A stretch of DNA of 59,154 nt from positions 1-59,154 of IMG/VR virus record IMGVR_UViG_3300044998_000560. One strand, written 5' to 3'. Numbering within the stretch: the stretch's first letter is position 1; every line of letters starts with the position of its first letter. This DNA is from a virus. The translations under genes were made by a program, and so were the position numbers. Under the pieces are notes generated by a model, which worked only from the letters and a program-made list of their open reading frames with translations, was not told the origin of the DNA and ran no database searches. Below, in pieces: positions 37,757-44,895 of this stretch.

Positions 37757-38323
37757 ATGAAAACATTTAGTCAATTCATACAAGAGTCTATTAATATTAT
37801 CGAACATGCTCCGAGAAAGGTTACTAAGACATTATATAAAGGTCCGATTAAAAAAATCGGAACAAAATATGAAGAAATGAATGGTATGGAAGAAGGATAT
37901 CGGGAACGCCGTAAAGGGGAAAAGAAAACTTCTTCTAACCCCGAATCGAATGTAAAGAAAGAAGATTTTTCTCTGAAACCAAAATCGAAAGAAGATTTAG
38001 CAAAACGGGATTTATCTCATCACCCACCTGTTCCACAAGATGAATATTTCAGACGGTCTGCAAAACGATGGTCAACAAAAGAAATGGATAGAGCACTTAG
38101 GCAGAAAAAGTGGAATATGGATCCGAGAACCGGAAATTTAGAAAACAGAAAAAGAGCGAGTGGTATTTCCGGCGGCGATCTTTCTGCGGCCGTAAAAACA
38201 TCTAGATGGGCGAAAGAAAAGAAAAAATCATTTGGAATTCATTATGGAAAAGTTGATTATATTCCTCAGGGACATAAAGATGCTTATAAAGAAACACTCA
38301 GAAAGAAAGGAATTAAAGTGTAA
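37757..38323 (+). CDS. head-internal protein with capsid-targeting propeptide and EDFSLKPK, copy 2
   Basis: A 188-residue basic protein. MKTFSQFIQES is very close to the T4 targeting peptide MKTYQEFIAEA; I-Q-E|S fits the prohead protease rule, predicting cleavage after E10. EDFSLKPK occurs at residues 69-76 followed by SKEDLAKRD, the same position as in the 36848 protein, though the codons differ (TCT CTG AAA against TCC TTA AAA), showing peptide-level conservation. The remainder is Lys/Arg-rich (SAKRWSTKEMDRALRQKKWN) and could bind DNA. It is adjacent to the protease gene. Role by analogy: injected internal protein or nucleoprotein-core component. Confidence 0.7.
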   Translation: MKTFSQFIQESINIIEHAPRKVTKTLYKGPIKKIGTKYEEMNGMEEGYRERRKGEKKTSSNPESNVKKEDFSLKPKSKEDLAKRDLSHHPPVPQDEYFRRSAKRWSTKEMDRALRQKKWNMDPRTGNLENRKRASGISGGDLSAAVKTSRWAKEKKKSFGIHYGKVDYIPQGHKDAYKETLRKKGIKV

Positions 38324-38328
38324 TTCCT

Positions 38329-39027
38329 ATGGGAAAAACAATGAAACTTATTACGGAATATAAAGATTTCGGTCAAGACATAACATATCTTACTGAAGAC
38401 GTACCTGGGGTAGGAAAAAAATATTTTATTTCTGGTATTTTTTTGCAAGCTAATGTAAAAAATCGTAATAATAGAATTTATCCTGAAGAAATTATGGAAA
38501 GAGAAGTGAATCGCTATACAAACAATTATATCTTAAAACGCAGAGCATTTGGGGAATTAGGACATCCTGAAGGTCCTTTGATTAATTTAGATCGCGTTTC
38601 ACATTTAATTGAACATTTAACTAGAGATGGATCTAATTGGATCGGAAAGGCAAAGATTTTAGACACACCGAATGGAAAAATTGTAAAAGCGATGATAGAT
38701 GATGGAGCGCAATTAGGTGTCTCATCGCGTGGTGTAGGTTCATTAACAAATAAAAATGGAGTAAATATTGTAGGTGATGATTTTATGCTATCAACCGCAG
38801 CCGATATTGTTGCAGATCCTTCAGCACCGGCAGCATTTGTGAATGGAATAATGGAAGGAAAAGAATGGGTTTGGAATAATGGTATTTTAAAAGAAGAAAA
38901 AATTGCGGAAATTGCGAAAACAATAAAAAAGAGACCATTAAAAAAAGGTATTAAAAAACATGTAATTGATGAAGAATCCGCAATAAAAGCATTTTCTCAT
39001 TTTTTATCCGAAATTTCAAAATATTAA
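38329..39027 (+). CDS. 21: gp21-like prohead protease
   Basis: A 232-residue serine protease of the T4 prohead type (T4 gp21 is 212). The catalytic His79 is in FGELGHPEG and the Ser at 132/133 is in LGVSSRGVGSL. Conserved flanks are SGIFLQANVKNRNNRIYP and ADIVADPSAPAAFV. It cleaves scaffold, internal proteins and gp23 after [IL]-x-E before packaging. An alternative start at 38341 (MKLITEYKDFG) would be four codons shorter and cannot be excluded. It lies directly before the scaffold and capsid genes, and candidate substrates with matching sites surround it. Confidence 0.93.
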   Translation: MGKTMKLITEYKDFGQDITYLTEDVPGVGKKYFISGIFLQANVKNRNNRIYPEEIMEREVNRYTNNYILKRRAFGELGHPEGPLINLDRVSHLIEHLTRDGSNWIGKAKILDTPNGKIVKAMIDDGAQLGVSSRGVGSLTNKNGVNIVGDDFMLSTAADIVADPSAPAAFVNGIMEGKEWVWNNGILKEEKIAEIAKTIKKRPLKKGIKKHVIDEESAIKAFSHFLSEISKY

Positions 39028-39031
39028 TTTG

Positions 39032-39051
39032 GCTAAATATAACTGTAAATA
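39032..39051 (+). promoter_or_regulatory. late-promoter-like elements ahead of the scaffold gene
   Basis: GCTAAATA (39032-39039) and TGTAAATA (39044-39051) each match the late element at six of eight positions and lie 30-40 bases before the gp22 ATG, which has AAGGAG as ribosome site. Weaker than the other late elements. Confidence 0.4.
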
Positions 39052-39080
39052 AAGGAATTAATTAAGGAGAATTAATTAAA

Positions 39081-40319
39081 ATGGCAAATACGCTGGAAAA
39101 AGCAATTCGTTCTGTTTTAACAGAAGCAGGTCCAGATTCAATTCCTGGAAGAGTTGAACCAACACCTGAATTCCATGAAGTTGGGGGATCAACACATGAC
39201 AATGTTGCTCCAAAATTAGATTATGCTAAAACAATCAAACCGGGACAAGGAAAACTTCCTAATGCTTCCGGAGGTGGACCGGAAAAGAATCCAACAAAAT
39301 ATAAAAAGAGCGAAGACTTGGATCCTAAAAAGGAAATGAGTGAAGAAGAAGAAGTTGATGGTGATTCATTAGAAGAGGATTCAGAAAGACTTCCAAATTG
39401 GTTAAAAACTCTTGTTTCTGAAAATCTCGAAGAAGAAGAGGAGATTTCAGAAGAAGATGAAATTTCAGAAGAAGAGGAGATTTCAGAAGAAGATGAAATT
39501 TCAGAAGAAGAGGAAGAAGTTGAATTTGAAATTAATGAAGAATATTTCAACGAAAAACGCGCCGAGGCCTTTTCTGTTGCTGAAGAATCTTTATTGAGCA
39601 TTTTCGGAGATAATAAATTATCTGAATCTTTCAAGACAAAGTTGGTTTCTGTTTTCGAAGCTGCTGTCCAAACACAAGTAGAAGTAATCCGAGAAGAATT
39701 AGAAGCAAGATATGAATTAGCTCTCAATGAACAAGTGAAAGAAATTTCAAATGCTCTAGTTGAGAGAGTTGATACATATTTGGATTATGTTGCAGAACAA
39801 TGGTTGAATGAAAATGAAATCGCAATTGAAAGAAGCATGAAAGCTGAATTAACAGAAAGTTTCATGTCAGATTTAAAGAAATTGTTTGAAGAACATTATA
39901 TTGAAGTTCCAGAAAAGAAATTGGATGTTCTGAATTCTCTCGCTGAACAGAATGAAAAGTTGTCTGTACAATTAAATAAAACATTAACTGAATTAATCGA
40001 AACGAAAATGTCGTTGAAGGAATATAAAAAGGAAGAATTGATCACAGAAGCAACTCGTGGAATGATTGATTCAAAGGCATCAAAATTGCGTAAGTTAGCC
40101 GAAGCAATTGAATTTGACGATGATTTTGAAGAAAAGATAAATTCATTGAAAGAAACAGTTAATGGTTCTTCTTCAAAAACATCAAAGAAAACAACACTTA
40201 CAGAAGATGCAGATAAAGGAAAAGATATGAACGAAAAGGAGAAGAAAAGCACTTCTGATCCTCTTATCGAACAAACTTTAAATATCTTAAATCGTACAGG
40301 TTCTACAATTAAGAAATAA
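39081..40319 (+). CDS. 22: gp22-like prohead scaffold protein
   Basis: A 412-residue acidic, helical protein (T4 gp22 is 269). The N-terminus MANTLEKAIRSVLTEAG contains L-T-E|A at residues 13-16, a good prohead protease site. Residues about 93-155 are an acidic tract with a tandem ISEEDE/ISEEEE repeat. Residues about 155-350 form a long coiled coil (LNEQVKEISNALVERVDTYL, EQNEKLSVQLNKTLTELIET), the part that corresponds to T4 gp22. It ends TLNILNRTGS. It forms the inner core on which gp23 assembles and is then degraded. Located between gp21 and gp23 as in T4. Confidence 0.9.
   Translation: MANTLEKAIRSVLTEAGPDSIPGRVEPTPEFHEVGGSTHDNVAPKLDYAKTIKPGQGKLPNASGGGPEKNPTKYKKSEDLDPKKEMSEEEEVDGDSLEEDSERLPNWLKTLVSENLEEEEEISEEDEISEEEEISEEDEISEEEEEVEFEINEEYFNEKRAEAFSVAEESLLSIFGDNKLSESFKTKLVSVFEAAVQTQVEVIREELEARYELALNEQVKEISNALVERVDTYLDYVAEQWLNENEIAIERSMKAELTESFMSDLKKLFEEHYIEVPEKKLDVLNSLAEQNEKLSVQLNKTLTELIETKMSLKEYKKEELITEATRGMIDSKASKLRKLAEAIEFDDDFEEKINSLKETVNGSSSKTSKKTTLTEDADKGKDMNEKEKKSTSDPLIEQTLNILNRTGSTIKK
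39432..39503 (+). repeat. four tandem 18-bp units in the scaffold gene
   Basis: Units GAAGAAGAGGAGATTTCA and GAAGAAGATGAAATTTCA alternate twice, so the array is also two 36-bp repeats. It encodes EEEISEEDEIS-type acidic sequence and should be prone to slippage in steps of six residues without changing frame. Confidence 0.9.
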
Positions 40320-40379
40320 GAAAGAGTGAAATTGAAATAAAAAACCAAACCATCCAAAAGGATAAATTAGGAGAAAAAA

Positions 40380-41711
40380 ATGTCAGTTATTGATGAATTA
40401 AAACAACAACAGTCCCACACAGCCGCTTTGGTTGAAGCATGGTCTGCTGTTCTGGATCATGAATCTGCTCCGCCGATTGTTAATCACCGCGGGCAGCCGG
40501 ATTATACCAGAAAAGCTGTTACCGCTCAACTATTAGAAAACACAAAGGAGGCATTGCTTGAAGAAAGACGCCAACTTCTGAATGAAGCGCCTTCCGCTCC
40601 TGCTAATAATATTGGTGGTGGTGCGATTGGAACATGGGATCCTATTCTGATTTCTCTTGTCCGTCGTGCTATGCCAAATCTTATTGCTTATGATTTGTGT
40701 GGTGTTCAACCAATGACAGGTCCTACGGGACTTATCTTTGCGATGAAATCGCGTTACATAAATCAAACAGGTGATGAAGCATTATTTAATGAAGCAAAAA
40801 CAGATTTCTCAGGAACAGGTATTACTGGTGGTGCTGCTCACTCAGGAACCTCTCCATTTGATGTGGGTTTTTCAACCGGTACCGGAATTTCGACCGCAAA
40901 TGCAGAACAGCTTGGATCTGATCCTGCTTTAGATTTCCCTGAAATGGCATTCAGCATTGATAAAGTGACTGTTTCAGCACAATCAAGAGCATTGAAATCA
41001 GAATACAGCATGGAATTAGCGCAAGATTTGAAAGCAATTCGCGGAATGGATGCTGAGACAGAATTGGCGAATATTCTTTCTGCTGAAATCTTAACAGAAA
41101 TCAACAGAGAAATTATCCGCCGTCTGTATAGCATCGCCGTTGTCGGTGCTCAGTTTGGGACCGCCGTCCCCGGTGAATACAACCTGAACCTTGACTCAAA
41201 CGGACGTTGGTCTGTGGAACGCTTTAAGGGTCTTCTTTTCCAAGCTGACCGTGAAGCAAACGCAATTGCGAAAGAAACTCGTAGAGGACGTGGTAACTTC
41301 ATCGTTTGCTCTTCTGACGTTGCTTCCGCATTATCTTTGACAGGTGTTCTTGATTATGCTCCCTCAATTTCATCCAACTTAAATGTTGATGATACAGGAA
41401 ATACATACGTCGGAACACTTCAAGGAAAATTCCGTGTATATATCGACCCATATTTCGGTGGTTCTTCAACTCACGAATTATTGGTTGTTGGATATAAGGG
41501 TGCTTCTCCGTTTGATGCCGGATTCTTCTATTGCCCATATGTTCCGCTGCAAATGGTGAGAGCAATCGACCCGAATACATTCCAGCCAAAGATTGGATTC
41601 AAAACACGTTATGGAATGGTTGGAAATCCGTTCTGGGGAGCAACACCTGGGGCATTGACTCCAAATAGTAATCCTTATTTCCGTAAAGTGAAAGTGCTCA
41701 ATATCAACTAA
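40380..41711 (+). CDS. 23: gp23-like major capsid protein
   Basis: A 443-residue HK97-fold capsid protein (T4 gp23 is 521). Typical features are WDPILISLVRRAMPNLIAYD and GVQPMTGPTGLIFAMKSRY near residues 85-125, and the C-terminal GYKGASPFDAGFFYCPYVPL. An N-terminal propeptide is predicted: L67-N68-E69|A70 matches the protease rule, as in T4 where about 65 residues are removed. Parts of the gene (41140-41330) are visibly richer in G/C and in C-ending codons than the surroundings, consistent with selection for high expression. It is followed by a strong terminator. Confidence 0.96.
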   Translation: MSVIDELKQQQSHTAALVEAWSAVLDHESAPPIVNHRGQPDYTRKAVTAQLLENTKEALLEERRQLLNEAPSAPANNIGGGAIGTWDPILISLVRRAMPNLIAYDLCGVQPMTGPTGLIFAMKSRYINQTGDEALFNEAKTDFSGTGITGGAAHSGTSPFDVGFSTGTGISTANAEQLGSDPALDFPEMAFSIDKVTVSAQSRALKSEYSMELAQDLKAIRGMDAETELANILSAEILTEINREIIRRLYSIAVVGAQFGTAVPGEYNLNLDSNGRWSVERFKGLLFQADREANAIAKETRRGRGNFIVCSSDVASALSLTGVLDYAPSISSNLNVDDTGNTYVGTLQGKFRVYIDPYFGGSSTHELLVVGYKGASPFDAGFFYCPYVPLQMVRAIDPNTFQPKIGFKTRYGMVGNPFWGATPGALTPNSNPYFRKVKVLNIN

Positions 41712-41738
41712 ATAACAATTCAATTAAACAAAATAATT

Positions 41739-41771
41739 ATGGGAGTCAAGTTAACTTGACTCCCATTTTTT
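41739..41771 (+). terminator. intrinsic terminator after gp23
   Basis: A perfect inverted repeat: ATGGGAGTCAAGTT pairs with AACTTGACTCCCAT with essentially no spacer (centre at 41752/41753, HpaI-like GTTAAC), followed by six T. It closes the late capsid transcript. Confidence 0.9.
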
Positions 41772-41777
41772 CAATAT

Positions 41778-41785
41778 GATAAATA
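41778..41785 (+). promoter_or_regulatory. late promoter GATAAATA after gp23
   Basis: GATAAATA lies just past the gp23 terminator and about 110 bases before the next gene. The 188-base gap 41712-41899 contains only the terminator, this element, a second late element at 41887 and an insignificant ten-codon reading frame. Confidence 0.5.
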
Positions 41786-41886
41786 TATGAAGAAAAAATA
41801 CTATATTATAAACTCTTAAAAATACAACATTTTAAAATCACATTTAATTTGATTTTCGACACCTGTTAAAAACATTTTTTTGAAAG

Positions 41887-41894
41887 CATAAATA
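41887..41894 (+). promoter_or_regulatory. late promoter CATAAATA at the tube-family gene
   Basis: CATAAATA is followed by five T and then the ATG at 41900. By the T4 spacing rule transcription starts at the A of the ATG. There is no ribosome-binding site. Confidence 0.55.
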
Positions 41895-41899
41895 TTTTT

Positions 41900-42451
41900 A
41901 TGCCAAGAAAAATAGGTGCCGTAGCACGACAAATAGAAAATATCAATCAATTATCTAACCTAAAATTTGCTTTTAGGATAGAGAGATTTCCAGAAGTTAA
42001 TTATTTTGTGCAAAGAGCAAATCTTCCAAGTGTTTCTATACAGTCAGTATCACAACCGAACCCGTTCATTCCTATTCCGCAACAGGGGGATAGAATGAAT
42101 TATGAACCACTTTCTATTTCGTTCGTGGTTGACGAATATTTGAAAAATTGGATTAGCATTTACCGTTGGATGGAAGGGATTACTTTTCCGCAGAATTTTG
42201 AACAGTTTAAGGATATTCGTTTTTCGAACACGACAATAAATCCTGATACAGGTAATTTGTTTTCGGATATTACCCTCTCCATTCTCACAAATAAATCAAA
42301 TCCAAAATTAAATATTTTCTTTAAAAATGCCTTTCCAATATCTCTTTCTTCAATCAATTTTGATACAACAGAGGTATCGGTTGAATCTGTAATTTGTGAA
42401 GTTTCTTTTATTTACAATTATTTTGATATTGAAATTGTTTCGGAAATATGA
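41900..42451 (+). CDS. tail tube-family protein (gp19/gp54-like; possibly gp3 role)
   Basis: A 183-residue protein with the tube-fold pattern: FAFRIERFPEVNYFVQRANLP, then SVSIQSVSQPNPF, GDRMNYEPLSISFVVDEYLK, and NWISIYRWMEGITFP. This corresponds to the L-P-turn, long strand and W.W helix seen in gp19 and in T4 gp54 (RLSYE...LVISFRMD...MQDWVN). It may be the tube initiator, a tube-terminator-like protein or another ring at the tube end. In some marine T4-like phages a tail completion gene lies at this site after gp23. The transcript is predicted to be leaderless. Confidence 0.6.
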   Translation: MPRKIGAVARQIENINQLSNLKFAFRIERFPEVNYFVQRANLPSVSIQSVSQPNPFIPIPQQGDRMNYEPLSISFVVDEYLKNWISIYRWMEGITFPQNFEQFKDIRFSNTTINPDTGNLFSDITLSILTNKSNPKLNIFFKNAFPISLSSINFDTTEVSVESVICEVSFIYNYFDIEIVSEI

Positions 42452-42457
42452 TATAAT
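42429..42457 (+). promoter_or_regulatory. sigma70 promoter ahead of uvsY
   Basis: TTGAAA (42429-42434), a 17-base spacer and TATAAT (42452-42457), with an extended -10 TG (42449-42450). The uvsY ATG is six bases beyond the -10, so the start of transcription would coincide with the start codon. The promoter lies inside the end of the upstream gene. Confidence 0.7.
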
Positions 42458-42463
42458 ATAATC

Positions 42464-42889
42464 ATGACATTTGACGAAATCATAACAGAATCAGAAAAAG
42501 ATTTAAGGATGAATCCTGATTTGAGTCAGGAAATGAGGGATGCGCCTTTAAAAGAGCATAAGTATATAAAGGAATATCACTATAAACAAGCAAAATTGAA
42601 GGTGTTAAATACACAAAAGGTAAAATTGGAGAAAAAATTATTCCTTTATTATAGTGGTGCTGCGGATGAAGAATTATATAAGCAAAAAGGAACAATTGAA
42701 TTTAGAATTTTAAAACAAGATATTCAAAAATTCATTGATTCTGATGATGAGATGATTGAATTAAAGGAAAAAATAGATTATATACAATCTTGTGTCGATT
42801 TGCTAAATGATATCGTTTTTTCTGTTAAACAATTACAATGGAAAGCAAAAACGGCAATCGAATATACTCAATTTACGAATGGGTCATAA
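42464..42889 (+). CDS. uvsY: UvsY-like recombination mediator
   Basis: A 141-residue protein (T4 UvsY is 137). The match to T4 is clear in KLKVLNTQKVKLEKKLFLYY followed by SGAADEELY (T4: RLDYYSGRGDGDEF) and in the C-terminal helices (DYIQSCVDLLNDIVFSVKQL; T4: WGILLDFCSGALDAIKSRGF). UvsY loads the UvsX recombinase onto gp32-covered single-stranded DNA. It sits next to uvsW, as in many T4-like genomes. No Shine-Dalgarno site precedes the ATG; a near-perfect promoter does. Confidence 0.9.
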   Translation: MTFDEIITESEKDLRMNPDLSQEMRDAPLKEHKYIKEYHYKQAKLKVLNTQKVKLEKKLFLYYSGAADEELYKQKGTIEFRILKQDIQKFIDSDDEMIELKEKIDYIQSCVDLLNDIVFSVKQLQWKAKTAIEYTQFTNGS

Positions 42890-42897
42890 ACTATTGA

Positions 42898-44376
42898 ATG
42901 AAAATTACATTACAAAAATACAATGAATCTCTAATAAAAATAGAAGCAGAATTATCTATTTTGAAAGAAATCGGAGATTATTTTACATTTTTCGTCCCCG
43001 GCGCCCAATATATGCCTTTGTATAGGATTAAGGCTTGGGATGGGAAGATTCGCTTATTTGATTTTAAAACATGTACTTTACCATATGGTCTTCTATGGAA
43101 ATTAAAAAAATTTACCGAAAATAGTGGTTATGAATTAATCACAAATGATTTGGATATCGAAAATTCTTTTTCTAACATAGAAGCTAATGATTTCTTTAAA
43201 GCACTCCAACCAACTTCTAAAGGAAAAGAAATATATCCAAGAGAGGATCAAATTTATGCGTTTCGTTCAGCAATACAGCGTAAGCGCATTATATTGATTA
43301 GTCCTACAGGGTCAGGAAAATCTTTAATCATTTACGCAATAATTCGGTGGTTAGTTTTTCAAAAAAAGAAAGTGTTGCTAGTCGTACCTTCAACCAGTTT
43401 GGTTGAACAAATGTATTCCGATTTTGAGGATTATTCATTAATCAATAAATGGAAAGTATCGAAACATTGTCATCGTGTTTACTCAGGAAAAAAATTGGAA
43501 TCGGATGCTTCCGTAGTTATTTCTACTTGGCAATCAATCTACAAATTAGGTAAATCTTGGTTTTCACAATTTGATGCCATTATTGGAGATGAAGCACATG
43601 GTTTTCAGGCAAAATCTCTTTCTTTAATTATGAAAAAATTGGAAAATGCCGAGTATAGAATAGGAACAACTGCTACATTACAGGAATCCAAAATTCATAA
43701 ATTGGTTCTCGAAGGGTGGTTTGGCCCAGCCCGCGAAGTTATAAAAACAAAAGAACTTATTGATTTGAAAGCGATTGCTGATGTATCAATAAGTTGCTTA
43801 ATATTAAAATATCCTAAAGAAGAATGTAAGTTTGTAAAATCCTTGAAGTATCATGAAGAAATTGAATATATTGCTCAAAACCAAAAAAGAATGAATTTTT
43901 TGAAAAATCTTGCCCTTTCTCTTGACGGTAACACATTGATTATGTTTAAGTTAGTCGATAAACATGGAAAACAAATTTATAAGGAATTGTTAGAAAAGTC
44001 AAAAAATAAAATTCCTATCTTTTTCGTTCATGGAAAAATAGACGTAGAAAATCGTGAAGAAGTCCGTAAAATTGTCGAAAATCAAGAAAAATCAATAATT
44101 GTAGCCAGCTCTGGAGTTTTTAGCCAAGGAGTTAATATCCAAAGGATTCATAACATTATATTAGCTTCTCCAATGAAAAGTATAATTAGAAATAAACAAT
44201 CAATTGGAAGAGGAACACGTTTGGGACACGATAAAACTGTAGTTAATATATATGATATCGTTGATAATTTTGAATATAACAATAATAAAAATTTTGCTCT
44301 GGAACACTTTTTTGAGCGTTTGAAAATCTATAATGGAGAAAAATTTGTCGTAAAGACATATAATATAGCACTATGA
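42898..44376 (+). CDS. uvsW: UvsW-like recombination helicase
   Basis: A 492-residue superfamily 2 helicase (T4 UvsW is 503). Residues 135-142 SPTGSGKS are Walker A, 230-234 GDEAH the DEAH box, TTATL motif III, and SSGVFSQGVNIQRIHNII with SIGRGTRLG motifs V-VI. The N-terminal ~110 residues carry the small DNA-binding domain (YFTFFVPGAQYMPLYRIKAW). UvsW remodels branched and R-loop structures and switches off origin-dependent replication late in infection. It follows uvsY after eight bases without a good ribosome site. Confidence 0.95.
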   Translation: MKITLQKYNESLIKIEAELSILKEIGDYFTFFVPGAQYMPLYRIKAWDGKIRLFDFKTCTLPYGLLWKLKKFTENSGYELITNDLDIENSFSNIEANDFFKALQPTSKGKEIYPREDQIYAFRSAIQRKRIILISPTGSGKSLIIYAIIRWLVFQKKKVLLVVPSTSLVEQMYSDFEDYSLINKWKVSKHCHRVYSGKKLESDASVVISTWQSIYKLGKSWFSQFDAIIGDEAHGFQAKSLSLIMKKLENAEYRIGTTATLQESKIHKLVLEGWFGPAREVIKTKELIDLKAIADVSISCLILKYPKEECKFVKSLKYHEEIEYIAQNQKRMNFLKNLALSLDGNTLIMFKLVDKHGKQIYKELLEKSKNKIPIFFVHGKIDVENREEVRKIVENQEKSIIVASSGVFSQGVNIQRIHNIILASPMKSIIRNKQSIGRGTRLGHDKTVVNIYDIVDNFEYNNNKNFALEHFFERLKIYNGEKFVVKTYNIAL

Positions 44377-44726
44377 AAAATGAAATCCAAATAATCAAGT
44401 TAATGAATGGTGAAACCATAATCGCTGATGCGAATTTTGATTCGAAAAAACCAGGAACAATTATAATAAATGATCCTATGCTTTTGGTTTCTCTAATACA
44501 CCCATCTGATCCAGAAGTGAGTGGTATTTCTATGCATCGTTGGGTACCGTTTTATAACGGAGACCTCCATATTAAAAAATCTCTCGTTATAACACATTGT
44601 AAAGCACCTAAAGAATTGGAATCTTTTTATCTTTCAGCAAAGGAAAGAATTAGTTTAAATCCGGATATTGTTGATGATTCTGCAATATTTCTAAAAGATT
44701 ATGATGGAAATGGAATAAAGCAATAA
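44373..44726 (+). CDS. small Sm/LSm-like conserved protein
   Basis: A 117-residue protein opening IQIIKLMNGETIIADANFD, followed by a short strand (TIIINDPMLLVSL) and W.PF (RWVPFYNG). The KL.NGe.iia.v pattern is that of Sm-like beta barrels found next to uvsW in several marine T4-like phages. Sm folds often bind RNA, but no binding residues can be claimed here. It overlaps the uvsW end by four bases (ATGA-type coupling). A TATAAT at 44359-44364 lies eight bases before the ATG but has no -35, so it is not called a promoter. Confidence 0.55.
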   Translation: MKNEIQIIKLMNGETIIADANFDSKKPGTIIINDPMLLVSLIHPSDPEVSGISMHRWVPFYNGDLHIKKSLVITHCKAPKELESFYLSAKERISLNPDIVDDSAIFLKDYDGNGIKQ

Positions 44727-44808
44727 AAGGAAGAACTTTAAAAAGGGATTTAATTACCGGAAGGACTTAAAGGACTTATTACTTGAAACGGCTACACTCT
44801 CAGAATAA

Positions 44809-44832
44809 CATTTGTCAAGTCATTTGTCAAGT
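44809..44832 (+). repeat. two tandem copies of CATTTGTCAAGT beside the gp55 promoter
   Basis: The 12-base unit occurs at 44809-44820 and 44821-44832, ending five bases before the -35 box. Nearby AAGGACTTA is also repeated (44761-44778 region). The place is suited to an operator or upstream activator site. The 169-base gap 44727-44895 holds this, the promoter and the ribosome site only. Confidence 0.7.
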
Positions 44833-44837
44833 TTTTT

Positions 44838-44866
44838 TTGACATTTTTTTTTCAATATGCTATACT
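44838..44866 (+). promoter_or_regulatory. sigma70 promoter for the gp55-47-46 operon
   Basis: TTGACA (44838-44843), 17-base spacer, TATACT (44861-44866). The start is predicted near 44873, with a ribosome site AAAGGAG before the TTG start at 44896. No terminator or gap occurs until 50907, so the operon may run through the methyltransferase gene. Confidence 0.85.
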
Positions 44867-44895
44867 AATAGAGTATTCAAAAGGAGAGAATACAT

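Noticed and set aside
39221-39727. Long minus-strand open frame opposite the scaffold gene
   Set aside because: It is the mirror of Glu/Ser-rich codons (poly-Ser translation), has no ribosome site or promoter, and lies antisense to a clear gp22.
41787-41819. Ten-codon frame MKKKYYIINS one base after a late element
   Set aside because: Too short and too close to the promoter to be transcribed from its ATG; probably chance.
44359-44372. TATAAT eight bases before the Sm-like gene as another leaderless promoter
   Set aside because: No -35 at 16-18 bases and no extended -10 TG; translation coupling to uvsW explains expression.
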